Shown: positions 1 to 11,914 of the stretch, piece by piece
Position numbering within the stretch: the first letter of the stretch is position 1
How the letters are laid out: every line of letters starts with the position of its first letter
The notes under the pieces: generated by a model
Database searches by the model: none
What the model saw: only the letters and a program-made list of their open reading frames with translations
Told to the model about the DNA's origin: nothing
Source: Boswellia sacra
Lineage: Eukaryota; Streptophyta; Magnoliopsida; Sapindales; Burseraceae
NCBI GenBank assembly: GCA_013180625.2
Contig: SNVD02001362.1
Span: forward strand, 186,001-250,000
DNA length: 64,000 bases
Direction of reading: 5' to 3'
Program-made: the position numbers and the translations under genes

Positions 1-2428
1 GATGGTGGCCTTATCTGCAATGACACGAGCAGTGTTGACAGTTTATCCAGTCCAAGAGCAAATGAGGATGCTTTGGATATTCAGAGTTGGACTGATAAAG
101 ATGATCATGCTTCCTTTTGGGTTCCTTTGCTCACAGGTAATCTCAAATTGTCTTTATAATTAGATTCCTAGCAATTCTTTATGGATGGCTAAAGTTGCTG
201 TTGATTGGTGGCTAAACTTGCTTTATGATAGAAATAATTTGATTTTACACTTTGCACCCTGTCAGACTTTATCCTATCAGTTATCTCTTTCAATCAAGCC
301 CCTGTTAGATTCTCTCTTTTGGTTATCTCTAGATTCATGCCTGTGTTTATGCACTACCATTTACTAGTTGTATACCTGTCTGAAAGCTGCTGATCAAGCC
401 TTTTTTTGGTCCTATTGCCTTTTCCTTCAATTATTACAGCTAGCCAATGTAGCCTTGTAGCATATCTTACACATGGATGGACTTCGAGGTACTTTTACCA
501 TTTTTGAGGATAGGAGAGTGTATATGGGTTCAAGATAATTTGGAGACAACTCAGTGCTTGACTGAGTATATTTATATAGATTACGTCTGACATGCAATGT
601 TCTAGTTTACAAAAATCAATTTGCTGTCTTCTTTTACAAAATTTAAAACCTTAATTTTTTTTTTTTCAGGTTTATCCAAACTAACATCTGATCCCAGATC
701 AACCATCCGAAAGAGTTCTTTGGAAGTTCTTTTTAATATTCTGAAGGATCATGGTCATCTTTTCCCACGCCCTTTTTGGATCTGTGTTTTTAGTTCTGTG
801 ATTTTCCCAATATTTAATGGTGTATGTGACAAGAGAGACCAGCTTGTTAAAGATGACCAAGAATCACCAGCTTCACAATCTCCACGACCTGAAGGGAGTA
901 CTTGGGATTCTGAAACTTCTGCTGTTGGAGCACAGTGTCTAGTTGAACTATTTATTTGTTTCTTCGACACGGTGAGGTCTCAATTATCAAGTGTGGTATC
1001 AATTTTGACCGGATTCATAAGAAGTCCAATCCAGGGTCCTCCTAGCACCGGGGTATCTGCATTGTTGCATTTGGCAGGCGAACTGGGAAGCAGACTTTCA
1101 GAAGATGAGTGGAGGGAGATTTTGCTGGCTTTGAAGGAGGCAGCCGCATCTACGTTACCAAGCTTTTTGAAGGTCTTCAGAACCATGGATGACATTGAGA
1201 TTCCCAGTTCTCAGACTAATGCTGACATGGAAATGGATTCTGAACGTGAGTTGATCAATGAAGATCTTGAGGATGATAAACTACAAACTGCAGCATATGT
1301 GATCTCACGAATGAAATCTCATATCTCTTTGCAGCTACTCATTATTCAGGTTACATATATCTCTTTCTATGTTTGCTGTTGTGTTGAAAATTCTTCCTTT
1401 ATCCCAGGTACTTTTGTATGGAGGCTCTGACTTGTCCCCTTCATGTATGCATGCACGCATTAGCATTCTTATAGTTTGACATCTATTAGAGATGACCATT
1501 ATTTAAAAACCCCTTGCCATGCCATGTCAAATTACTGCTATGTATGATACAGCAAGAAATGCTGGCAACACTCTCTTTTTCACTCTTTTTCTCACTCCCT
1601 TGCTGCTTATGTTCACGTGTCCTATGTTTTAGTCCTTGGTAGTTGAATCAATAATTCACTTGTCATTATTGTAATAATAAAAGTTTGTAGACACATGTCG
1701 ATGCAGGTGGCACTTTTGCTTGTAAGATATTCAATTATTCAAATAGAAAATTTCAGAACAGTTGATTTGTTTGGGATGTTGGCTAATTATATCTTATTGT
1801 TATTAATTATTATTATTATTCATTTCAGGTTGCAACCGATTTGTTGAAACTGTGCCATCAATTCTTGTCAGCAGCAAACATAGCTATCCTTCTTGACATA
1901 TTTTCATCCGTTGCCTCACATGCTAACCAGCTGAACTCTGAGACAATTCTGCTGAAGAAAATACAGAAAGTATGCTCAATCTTGGAACTCTCAGATCCTC
2001 CAATGGTTCATTTTGAGAATGAATCATACCAAAATTACCTGAACGTTCTTGAAAGTTTGCTAAAAGAAAATCCGTGCGCGACCGATATGAACATAGAATG
2101 GCATGTTGTGTCAGTGTGTGAAAAAATATTGCAGATATACCTGAACTGCACGGGTTCTGAGCATAAAGAGGGTAAACGGCCGGCAGTGGTACATTGGATT
2201 CTGCCATTGGGTTCGGCAAAAAAGGAAGAATTGGCGGCTAGAACTTCCTTAGTTGTGTCAGCATTGCAAGTTTTGAGTGGTATGGGAAGTGATTCGTTTA
2301 GGAAGTATGTATCGAATTTCTTCCCATTGTTGGTAGATCTGGTGCGGAGTGAGCATAGCTCAAATGAAGTTCAAACTGTTCTAGGCAATATGTTCCAATC
2401 TTGTATAGGCCCAATAATAATGCATTGA
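1..2428 (+). CDS. BIG5: BIG5-like ARF guanine-nucleotide exchange factor, C-terminal part (5' end cut by window)
   Basis: Three exons are seen: 1..136, 670..1349 and 1829..2428 (stop), giving the last 471 residues. All introns are GT-AG and the phases close. The joined protein reads through WVPLLTGLSKLTSDPR, an IRKSSLEVLFNILKDHGHLF stretch, MKSHISLQLLIIQVATDL and PPMVHFENESYQNYL. These are hallmarks of the HEAT-like HDS repeats at the C-terminus of large Sec7-family ARF-GEFs. The wording fits BIG5 (MIN7/BEN1) better than BIG1-4, whose equivalent segment differs clearly from what I remember. BIG-type GEFs activate ARF GTPases at the trans-Golgi/early endosome by catalysing GDP/GTP exchange, and BIG5/MIN7 acts in vesicle traffic linked to immunity and PIN recycling. 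The catalytic Sec7 domain would lie upstream, outside the window, so activity cannot be judged here. The protein ends in IGPIIMH, close to the family's usual end. Confidence 0.9.
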
Positions 2429-3260
2429 TTGATTTACTATTTATAAAATCAAAATATTACAGCTGTGTAACATGAGGGAATTACAGTTTTGATCGTCGAT
2501 TAAGAGCCAAGAAATCATCATATCTTTTTGATGTATATATATATGAATACGACTTTTTCGTTTTGGTATTGGATTGTTAATTTTCTAGGTTGAGTCTAGG
2601 ATAAGATACATAGGATTACAGATAGATGGTGATGAGTCTAGGCCTTGCACAGAATTTCTTCCTTCATGACTCTTCTACTGACGACACTTTTGTAGACTGA
2701 GAATACTTATGCTTTGGTATTTTATTCCTCTTCCTAATCCCGCCCTTCCCCTCCCATTACATTTATTATTGTTCCTATTTTTGTCTTTTTGTTATTTCTA
2801 ATTTTTCTTTATATATGCTGAATTTTAGAAGGGGATTGTAGAAATATGCTAGCGCTTGGAAGACCTTGACTTGACTTTGAGAGCTCCAGCATTTGCGATT
2901 TGATACTTTTATGAGGTAAAGGCGACGTTTGGATCTTTCTATTTGCATGTGTTTCTCACAATTCAAAAAGATGATTGAATATTGTAATCGTTTTATTTAA
3001 TATTGTGGCAAACTGAAGTGAGGACAACTAAAAGTATCACACAGGAATTTAAATATAAATGTGTATGCGTATGTGAGTGTCGATTTCTAGACAGCTTAAT
3101 TAATATGGTATAGGAGAGGAGATGGTGACTGACTCTAACCTCCTCATATTTTAATTGTCAGATGTTGAATCAAAACCTGTAATGTTAATGTTAGGAGAAA
3201 AGAAAATTAACATTATATGTTGTATGTTTGTTTGTACTGCATGTGAATGCTGTCTCATTA

Positions 3261-3392
3261 TGGAATTGGAATTGGAATATACCATCATGCTATTCGTCAT
3301 GTTGACAGTGATGATGTGGTATATCGTGGGAATTGACCATCATTCCTGCTCCTAGGAAGTCGTATTCAATGGGAATTCTAATTCCAAATCCA
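3261..3392. repeat. Nested inverted repeat (hairpin or small MITE-like element)
   Basis: The outer arms 3261..3278 and 3375..3392 match at 16 of 18 positions as reverse complements. Inner arms near 3279..3288 and 3311..3322 also pair (ATACCATCAT with ATGATGTGGTAT, one bulge). The whole can fold as one long imperfect hairpin. No flanking target-site duplication was recognised, so its class is open. Confidence 0.4.
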
Positions 3393-4385
3393 AAGTCCAA
3401 GTCGTGCCACTCTCACTTTAGTCTACGAACATGTCTTACACATACATGGTGCTGGGCGAACCTCCCTTGCAATTTCCCCCCACCATCATCGTAACATATC
3501 ATGCATCCATACGGGCATGGTCAGTCAGATACACTGATTATTAGGGATCCAATGCCTACCCTACTGCTGAATCATCAAATCAAATAAGAACCTTGCTTAG
3601 TTAGGTAAACTTCTATTAATTATTCTTACTGTTAATCAATTATTTATATATATTTATTACTTGCCAACCAATTATTACTATTCTCTTAATTACAGCATAA
3701 TTTGCTTACGTTACATATCATGCATTCAATCATTTCATGATTAGTCATGTACAACTTCGTTTACTTTTTAATTTGCAAATCATGTATAAATTGAATTTTC
3801 ACTTTCTCAATTAAATGAAACTTTTATGTATATTGTGAAGGCCACCTATCATGTCTAAAACATGTATTATACGTATCACTATTATATATCTATACACATG
3901 CATCTGTTTTCTCCCTAACCACCAAATTGTGATCAATGAAAAACATGCCATCTACGTCAATTTTCTTTTTCATTAATTTAGGGTATCAATTTGTCGACGC
4001 AATGAATTGAATTTTGCTGGTAGTGAGGAGTGATATTGAAGAAACTAAGTCTAGAGATGAAACGATACATGATTTGACATATTAAGATTAAGTCTAACAA
4101 GTTTTAACTTTTAATAATAGTGTAAAAATTGTAAAACCATACATGTAGTCAAATCAAAAGAAAACAAAATTTAAGTCTAATATGAGATTGTAGTAAATGG
4201 AGGGAATGGGTTAGCAGTTAATGGTTGAAGGTGGGAATAAAAGAGAAAGGAAGTGCATAATAAAAACAAGAGGAAGCAATGCAATTCAGTTGGAAATTGA
4301 CCAGCTGCACTTACCTTTGAGGGCTTTTGTGGGCCTATTGGGCTTTTGTGGGCTTGACTCAAGCTGATTTGACTGGCTATGCTTG

Positions 4386-4391
4386 CACGTG
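4386..4391. promoter_or_regulatory. G-box (CACGTG) upstream of HMGR
   Basis: A perfect palindromic CACGTG lies 52 bases upstream of the TATA box and 177 bases before the HMGR start codon. G-boxes bind bZIP and bHLH factors such as HY5 and PIFs. Plant HMGR genes are known to be repressed by light, so a light-responsive role is a reasonable inference. Binding is not shown by sequence alone. Confidence 0.55.
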
Positions 4392-4442
4392 TTAACCACA
4401 TTCCACTTGAGCATTCCCGTGTGGGTCCTTCCCAACTAACTC

Positions 4443-4449
4443 TATAAAT
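4443..4449 (+). promoter_or_regulatory. TATA box of HMGR
   Basis: TATAAAT occurs 119 bases before the start codon. It is followed by a C/T-rich stretch typical of a plant transcription start and leader, leaving roughly 90 bases of 5' UTR. Confidence 0.6.
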
Positions 4450-4567
4450 TCTCGCTCCCCAAAGTCTCGCTTCTTCACAACTAAATCATACCAATTTTAT
4501 TTCCTTCATTTAAGATTTGATTTGATTTCGATTTCGACTCAGTTGCCGCCGGCGCCTCATTTCAGTA

Positions 4568-6571
4568 ATGGATCCCCACCGGCGATCTTTCCCGTCCAAA
4601 ACACTCCAAGTGGAAGACCCAACAAAACTCTCTAAGCTCAAGTTGAAGCCTTCTTCCGAATCTGATGCTCTTACGTCTTTATACGTGACCAACGCCGTCT
4701 TCTTCACCCTCTTCTTCACCGTCGTTTACTACTTGCTCTCGCGGTGGCGTGAGAAGATCCGTACTTCCACTCCTCTACACGTCGTCACCCTCTCCGAGAT
4801 GCTCGCCATCGTCGCTTTCATCATTTCTTGTATTTACCTTCTCGGATTCTTCGGCATCGACTTCGTGCAGGCCCTCGTTCTTCGTGCTTCGGGTGACGAA
4901 GAGGATGAAGAAGAAGAGATTAGCCAGCTCCTTCTGAAAGAAGATGCTAGAAAGTCTTCATGCGGGCAAGCCCTTGACTGCTCTGTCATGGCCCCCCCTG
5001 CGCCTACGCCGAAATGGGTTGAGGTTGATCGGAGTCCTGTTGTGCTTAATGAAGAGGATGAGATTTTAGTAAAGTCGGTTGTGGAAGGAACGACGCCGTC
5101 TTATACGTTGGAATCGAAGTTGGGTGATTGCAAGAGGGCGGCTGCGATTCGGCGTGAGGCGTTGCAGAGATGGACGGGGAAGTGCTTGACGGGGTTGCCA
5201 TTGGAGGGTTTCGATTACGCCTCGATTTTAGGGCAGTGTTGTGAGATGCCAATCGGGTATGTTCAGATTCCAGTTGGGATTGCGGGGCCATTGTTGCTGG
5301 ATGGGAGAGAGTATTCGGTTCCGATGGCGACTACTGAAGGGTGTTTGGTGGCGAGTACAAATAGAGGTTGTAAAGCTATTCATTTGTCTGGTGGGGCTTC
5401 CAGTGTCTTGTTAAAAGATGGGATGACGAGAGCGCCTGTTGTTCGATTTGGTAGCGCGAAAAGAGCTGCGGAGTTGAAGTTGTTCTTGGAGAATCCAAGC
5501 AATTTCGAAAGTCTGAGTGTGGTATTCAACAAGTCAAGCAGGTTTGGGAGGCTTCAATCGATAAAATGCGCAATTGCTGGGAAAAATCTCTACTTGAGGT
5601 TTACTTGTGCTACTGGTGATGCTATGGGGATGAACATGGTTTCCAAGGGTGTCCAGAACGTCTTGGAATTTCTCCAGGATAAGTTCCCCGACATGGATGT
5701 CATTGGCATTTCTGGTAAAGGAATCACAATCAATTTTAATTTTTAACGAGGTCTTGTCTTATTAATTTGATTATAATTGTATTTTGAACAATGATCATCA
5801 GGTAACTACTGTTCTGACAAAAAGCCAGCGGCTGTGAACTGGATTGAGGGACGGGGCAAGTCTGTGGTTTGTGAGGCCGTAATTAAGGGTGATGTAGTGA
5901 AGAAAGTATTGAAGACTAATGTGGAAGCTTTGGTGGAGCTTAACATGCTCAAGAACCTTACTGGTTCTGCCATGGCTGGAGCTCTTGGTGGCTTTAATGC
6001 CCATGCCAGTAATATTGTTACTGCCATCTACATAGCCACTGGCCAAGATCCCGCTCAGAATGTCGAGAGTTCTCACTGTATCACAATGATGGAACCAGTA
6101 AATGGTGGAAATGACCTTCACATTTCTGTCACGATGCCTTCTATTGAGGTAATTCGTTTTACTTTACCCTTAAGTCACTAAGTTTAATAATGATAAAAAC
6201 AAATTCTAAGAGACTTGGATTGCGAATTTATGTGTCCCACATGTGATGTTTTGAGTTGTGAAAGAATGTTTGTGTTAGAGCCTAAAGTCTCATTGTTGCT
6301 GCCATCGTAAATGTTGGTTTACTTTTAGGTTGGTACAGTCGGAGGCGGCACCCAGCTTGCATCTCAGTCAGCATGTTTGAACCTACTTGGGGTGAAAGGT
6401 GCCAACAAAGAGTCACCCGGAACAAACGCAAGGCTGCTGGCTACTGTTGTGGCCGGCTCTGTTCTTGCAGGAGAGCTTTCTCTCATGTCTGCTCTTGCAG
6501 CTGGACAGCTTGTTAAGAGCCACTTGAAGTACAATAGGTCAAACAAAGATGTCGCCAATGCTTCATCTTAG
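4568..6571 (+). CDS. HMGR: 3-hydroxy-3-methylglutaryl-CoA reductase (HMGR)
   Basis: Exons 4568..5714, 5802..6148 and 6329..6571 give 578 residues, the usual plant length. HMGR reduces HMG-CoA to mevalonate with two NADPH and is the rate-controlling step of cytosolic isoprenoid synthesis. It sits in the ER with the catalytic domain in the cytosol. Visible: a basic N-terminus, two membrane spans (about 42-58 and 78-105), an acidic linker (GDEEDEEEE at 109-117), then the catalytic domain. [12 protein letters not shown] is at 226-237, Glu257 in TTEGCLVAS, Asp351 in DAMGMNM and CSDKK at 386-390. GTVGGGT opens the last exon and the catalytic His563 is in SHLKYNRS. Ser569, six residues after that His, matches the Ser that SnRK1 phosphorylates in Arabidopsis HMG1, so inactivation by phosphorylation is likely retained. 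A TATA box and a G-box lie upstream. Only two introns are present (see findings). Confidence 0.97.
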
Positions 6572-7749
6572 ATTAGATTGGAACATAAAATTGGGGCATG
6601 GAAATCCTCAGAACTGTTTTTAAAAAAATGCATAATCAATGATAAGTTAGATAAACTTGAATTAGGCATATGGAATGGGAGGATTGTACTCTTTCTCTTT
6701 CCTTCTTTTGATCTTAAATCAAGCAATGTAATCTGCAAATTCTGTATAATGATGAAAGGGGCTTACTTCATTTTGTTTTCAAAAGGTTAATTGTACCATC
6801 TTTTTATTAGTAAATGAATATAACATTTCAAATAGGACTTGTAAGAGTTGCTGTACTTTTGCATGGCATGGGAACAGGAAAATGAGAATTGAGACGTGCA
6901 CATTTTTAATAAATACAACCTTCATTTGATGTTTCATGCTTGTAACCATTTCCGAGAAACATCGTTGAGGACGGGAAATCAAATGAATACAATGGTCAAC
7001 CAAGATTTCAAATGATTGACTAGCTGTTAGTATATCATATATTATAAGTTGGTTTCGTATTAGCTTCCTTGCACAAGTCATCAAAGTTATAATGATGAGG
7101 TATTTACATTGCTTTTAAGTTTTGTTGTATTAATTGTTTAATTTGTACAAGTTATTGTGGCAAGCGCATTGAAATTTGCCATCTTTCAATCACGAGGGAG
7201 TCTTAGGTACCTCTGTTATATCACGTTAGCTGTGTATCCGGCCAATTAGAGAAGAGATAGGTGGGAGATACAGTACTGTTTATGACATGGTTTTCATTTA
7301 CCTCTTCTGCACCACGTCGGCGGTGCAGCAGAGATACCAAAGACTCTCACCTTAACCACACGCTACCCCAAATGTCTAGAGGACTAAATCATTTTTAAAA
7401 AGAACGCGATAGATCTCAAGTATAATAAATCATTTTAAATTATTTTTTAGAAAATAAGTTTACTGAAAATCTAGTAGAACCTCTCCCATATTTTGGACCT
7501 CAACAGTATGCAAAAATAAAAAGAGTTGTTCTATGCAGCACTCACTTCTAAATTCACCCGTTAAAAACTTTTAAACCCAATTTTTTTTTTCTTACTAATC
7601 CCAACTGATTCCAAAATTACCTTTTATTGTATAAAAAAGTTCCTCATTACCCTCACATTAAATTCGCGTTACTTTTTTTTTCTTCTAAACATGTGGTTTG
7701 CGACTTCTCTCGAAATAAGTCATTTGTCGACCATGAAGCAGGAAGCATG

Positions 7750-7890
7750 ATAGAAGATAGAAGAACATAAATAGTTCATCAAGAAGGTAGAAATAGAAGA
7801 ATATATATAGTTCATTAAGAAAGTAGATGGTAGAAGAATATAGTTTTCAAGAAGATAGAAGAATATAGTTAATCAAGAAGATAGATGATG
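7750..7890. repeat. Imperfect minisatellite, about four copies of a 30-36 bp unit
   Basis: Repeats of a unit like GATAGAAGAATATAGTTCATCAAGAA recur with small changes; only the core AGAAGAATATAGTT and CAAGAAG are stable. The strand is purine-rich. No coding potential is seen. Confidence 0.6.
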
Positions 7891-10800
7891 AAACAGTTAC
7901 CTCAAGTCGTGAATTCTGCTACAAGGAAAAACATTGAGAGTACCACACACCTTGGCTCTAATATCATATAATGATGCAAAGAAAACTCACGGATGAGGTA
8001 ATTGACCACTAAAAATAAGATTGATTAGATGTATTTACGATTTCTTCATTACTTACGGTTGAAGTTTCATGATATGAGAAAACTGATCATATTGGTATTC
8101 TTGTAAAACTTGAATTTGACTCTGTCAAGGATTTGATGTCATTTGGTCTTCATTATGAATAATCTTCCCTTCTCATTCCTCAAAATTTTCTATAAATTTG
8201 CTGTTATTTTATTAGCAACTGTAGGCCTCATTAGTTGTGATATTGATCCTATGGGGGAAACAAAATCAAAGAATATATAGACTTGTAGAGACCCTCTTAT
8301 GTAGTCATCTATCTAGGGCGATCTACTTACATCTTCCTTCGTTGCCCTGGGGCTGTCTCGATCTCCTACGATTTGGTTGTGTCAAGTGTATTAAGCTTTA
8401 GGGTGATATTGTGATTTATGGCTGTAAAGGAGGTGTTCAATGTCTTTCAAAATCTAAAACTAATCCTTTAGAACTTGTTTTTTCCTTTTTAATAATTACA
8501 TTTTAGGGTAAAAATGTATAAAAATATAAAAAGAATAATACTACATTTATAACTAAATTCAATAATTAATTAACTACTTATAATTGGAATTGATAAAAGT
8601 TTACTAGAGTATGAGTTAAAGAGTTAGAAAATAAGAATCGAATAAAATTCGTAAAATAAAAATTGGAACACTCGTGAAGTCAGGACTCGTGAGTTTGTTT
8701 TCAAAGACTTTAGCTCATGAGTCATGAGTTGGTAAGTAGACTTAGCTATGTGGGCTTAGCTGAGAAGCCCTAAGTAGAGCGAGTACTCATGCAATTCTAA
8801 ATTTATTTTATTAAAAATTTAAGGTTATTTTTTCAATAAATATCAAGTAATCCCCAAATTATCTTTTGTAGTTATCTTTCATTACATCCACTCCCAATTT
8901 AACTTAAGTGATAGGGTTATCAAAATCATATTTCAATTACCCAAAAAGCCTAGTGGAATTAACCATTATTATTTAACCAAAATGTTGTAGCTATATATTT
9001 ATAAGTTCCTCTAATTAATACTTAAATATATGTTGATGCAGAATTAGAGTGCCCTCATTTGAATTTGAATTAAATATATGTGGAAATTAAGTTGAAGGTT
9101 TGCCTATATATTCTTCAACTTGCTTTTGTTGTTTCTTTAGGTTGTTTGGCCAACTCAGTTAATGGTTTCCGACGTCAACAGTGTGAGCTTTCATGCCAAT
9201 TAAGAAAGACAAACGTCTATATTAATATAATATAATGTAATATTAATTAATTAATTAATTGAGATATATATTAATATTTCATGAGTTAGTCACAAACACA
9301 CTTTGGTGGGATGGGATGGTTTGAAAGATGTATTTGCGCCCTTCTCATCTATTCTATTATTTATTACAATAACGATACATTTTATAAAATTTGTATACAA
9401 AGTTGATGTGACATCAAATGAATAAAAAGATTAATATAAGTTGTTAATATAATTAATATTGATAACTCATATAACATTGAATGAGTTATGTCACATCAAT
9501 TTTTAAGTATAACATTACTCTATATTTTAATATTATTCAACTCTAACAAAGTCAATTAGGGCTGGGCGGCTAGCTCAGCCTCAAGGATTTGAATGAAGAC
9601 AATTTTAATTTGTAAAAGGTATAAATTAATTAAACAAATTTTAAAAGTAATTAATTAATATATAGTCAATCCCATGTAATTAATTGGGTTGATTGATAGT
9701 ATTATTTTTATTTTTAATTTGACACAAATAATTATATATGATAAAAGGGTCCCTAGCTAGCTACCTACGATCATTAATTATATATTTTTGTAAAACTTAT
9801 CACTAACGAAACAAAATGGAGCGACTTATAAGTAGTGGCAAGAGACACATTAAGCTTTTTCCAAGATCCAGAGACGTAAGTTAATTAATTTATAATCAAA
9901 TTATATATTTTCATGGATAAAAGTCTCGAAGATTCTTCTATTAATTATTAGTTGAATACTCTACACAATTATGTGTTACAATTAACTAATAAAACATATA
10001 TACATATTTTACAAGAAATTAAATTAATTGATAGCATAGCATTTATTGATATAGCGACGATTAGGCAGAAATATATCATCATATATATATAATGTTTCTC
10101 TTGATAAATAATAAAAATAGAAAGCTAGCATGGGATTCCTTTAATTTTATTATCTGATCAATATTTTGTTGGACTTTGCCTGTCTACTCATATCATCACT
10201 AATTATTATATATTAATTAATTTATGAAGCATTAAGAAACTCATGATGCATTCATTCATCGTATTATATTAATAATTAATTTAATATTGCAACCTGGATG
10301 CTTTAATTGATAAAAAGTTCAATTAAGCTGCATATATAGAAATTAAAATTAATAAAGTATCTAGGAGTAGGAGTACGACGGCTAAATTAATATTATATAA
10401 ATCCATTCCATGGTTGGTTAATTGAGATTAACAATTAATGCACATAAATAAGTTAATCACATGACATAGGCATTCGTTATTGATGTTTGATTCTCTGTAT
10501 ATTATATATACATAGATTAAAATTTAATTTATTTTGATTAGTTATATTAACAAAGTAATATTAATCATTATTATTATTTTTTAATTAATTAGTGTAGCAA
10601 TAGTTTGTCGCGTGTTGATTATTTTAGTCGGCAAGTGGGCTCTTCATATTCATCTTCTTATAAATTAATTACTTTCCACTCGCGAATCCAATTATCATAT
10701 CCATTTGACACAATATTCTATCCCCAATTCCATAATCTTACCAATCAAGCATCTATTTGTATATCCACAAATTTACACCATAATTAATCTATAAAATTAA

Positions 10801-11483
10801 TTTTTTATATAATTTATTATACTTTTTTTAAATAATATAAAATAAAGTTATTATTTTATTTGTTAAATGATTTTTTTATCAAATTGAATTATACAAAATG
10901 AGTTGAACGAGGTAGTTTACATATATGCAGCAGAAAAATTGAGAATATATTAAAGGTCGCCTGACCATTCCATTAGCATTAAAATAGTAATTATTATTTT
11001 CCAAGCAAGAAGTTAATTTATATATTATAAGTTAAAGTAATGATGATATGATATGATTGCATCCACTTAAGAGTACTAAACATCCAATCAAAGTGTTATT
11101 GAGCAATATATTAATATTATTTGTTGATAAGTGACGCTTACCTTTTTGGTGGCTCAATAAAGGTTATAATTAATAATGTATATTATATAACAAATTAAAT
11201 AATACTAATCTTATTATTATTCAGGGAGGCCATGTGAAGCTATAAGGATGAATCCAATTAGAATTGGTTATCTATGTATGTGTATATTTATAAACCTTAC
11301 TTTTGAGTTGTCTCTGTCTCATCACTCAAAGTTTAATTTATATTATTGTTGTACAACGTTATTTATTATTAATTAATATTTAATTTAATAAAAAGGTTAA
11401 TATCACTCTTACCTTTACCTTTCGGGTAGACTTATATTACTTAAAAATTTAATACAATATTCATCCTATAAAAACTCTTTGAC

Positions 11484-11914
11484 AAATAATCACCATGGTG
11501 AGTTGATGATTGGCGGCAAGCATGGTGGTCGTGTCTAGATTGTTAAAAAGGCTGTTGTCGAGGACTTACAAAATAATCAACTCGGTGAGTTGATGATTGG
11601 TAATAAACGAGTCAGATTACAGCACATCATATGTACAGGTTCAACAAAAATTTTTGTATAAAAATCATAAATTGATAAATAAAAATTATAAATAATTATA
11701 TAAAAATTATAAATTATAATTATATAAAAGTTATAAATTAGTAAATATAAAAATTGTATTACAATTTTTTACTTTTTATTTATAATTTTTATATATCTAT
11801 TTACAATTTTTTATATAAATTGCTGTATGGTATATCGGATGTACCACAGCTATTTTCGTAATAAACATGGTAGTTGTGTTTAAGATGTTAATTGGCTATT
11901 GTTGAGGGCTTACA
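11484..11914. repeat. 87-bp tandem duplication, second copy split by an insertion
   Basis: Copy 1 is 11484..11570. Copy 2 begins at 11571, runs to 11608, and resumes at 11867..11914. Both copies begin AAATAATCA, share GGTGAGTTGATGATTGG and end in a GGCTTACAA / GGACTTACAA motif. The later part of copy 2 carries mostly C-to-T and G-to-A changes relative to copy 1, as expected of decayed methylated DNA. Confidence 0.75.
11609..11857. mobile_element. 249-bp MULE-like MITE with 9-bp target-site duplication
   Basis: GTAATAAAC is repeated exactly at 11600..11608 and 11858..11866 and brackets the element. A 9-bp duplication is the usual signature of the Mutator superfamily. Both ends begin with GA when read inwards (GAGTCAG on the left; GAAAATA on the complement of the right end). 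The subterminal regions are imperfect inverted repeats around ACATC..ATAT..TAC followed by AT-rich TATAAAAAT blocks. There is no coding capacity, so it would be a non-autonomous element. The uninterrupted copy of the duplicated host sequence shows where it landed. TIR identity is only moderate, so superfamily assignment rests mainly on the 9-bp duplication. Confidence 0.6.

Larger units (their letters stand above)
2429..4567. other. Intergenic region: BIG5 3' UTR and HMGR promoter
   Basis: There is no credible gene. The left part is the AT-rich 3' UTR of the ARF-GEF gene. A nested inverted repeat lies at about 3261..3392 (separate entry). The right 200 bases form the HMGR core promoter with a CACGTG G-box and a TATA box. 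The short open frames here have no protein-like composition or family signature. Confidence 0.7.

Noticed and set aside
185..367. Open frame of 60 codons after the first BIG5 exon
   Set aside because: It lies fully inside the intron 137..669 and has no family signature.
755..1195. Two minus-strand frames antisense to BIG5
   Set aside because: Shadows of the real exon in another frame; composition follows the sense codons.
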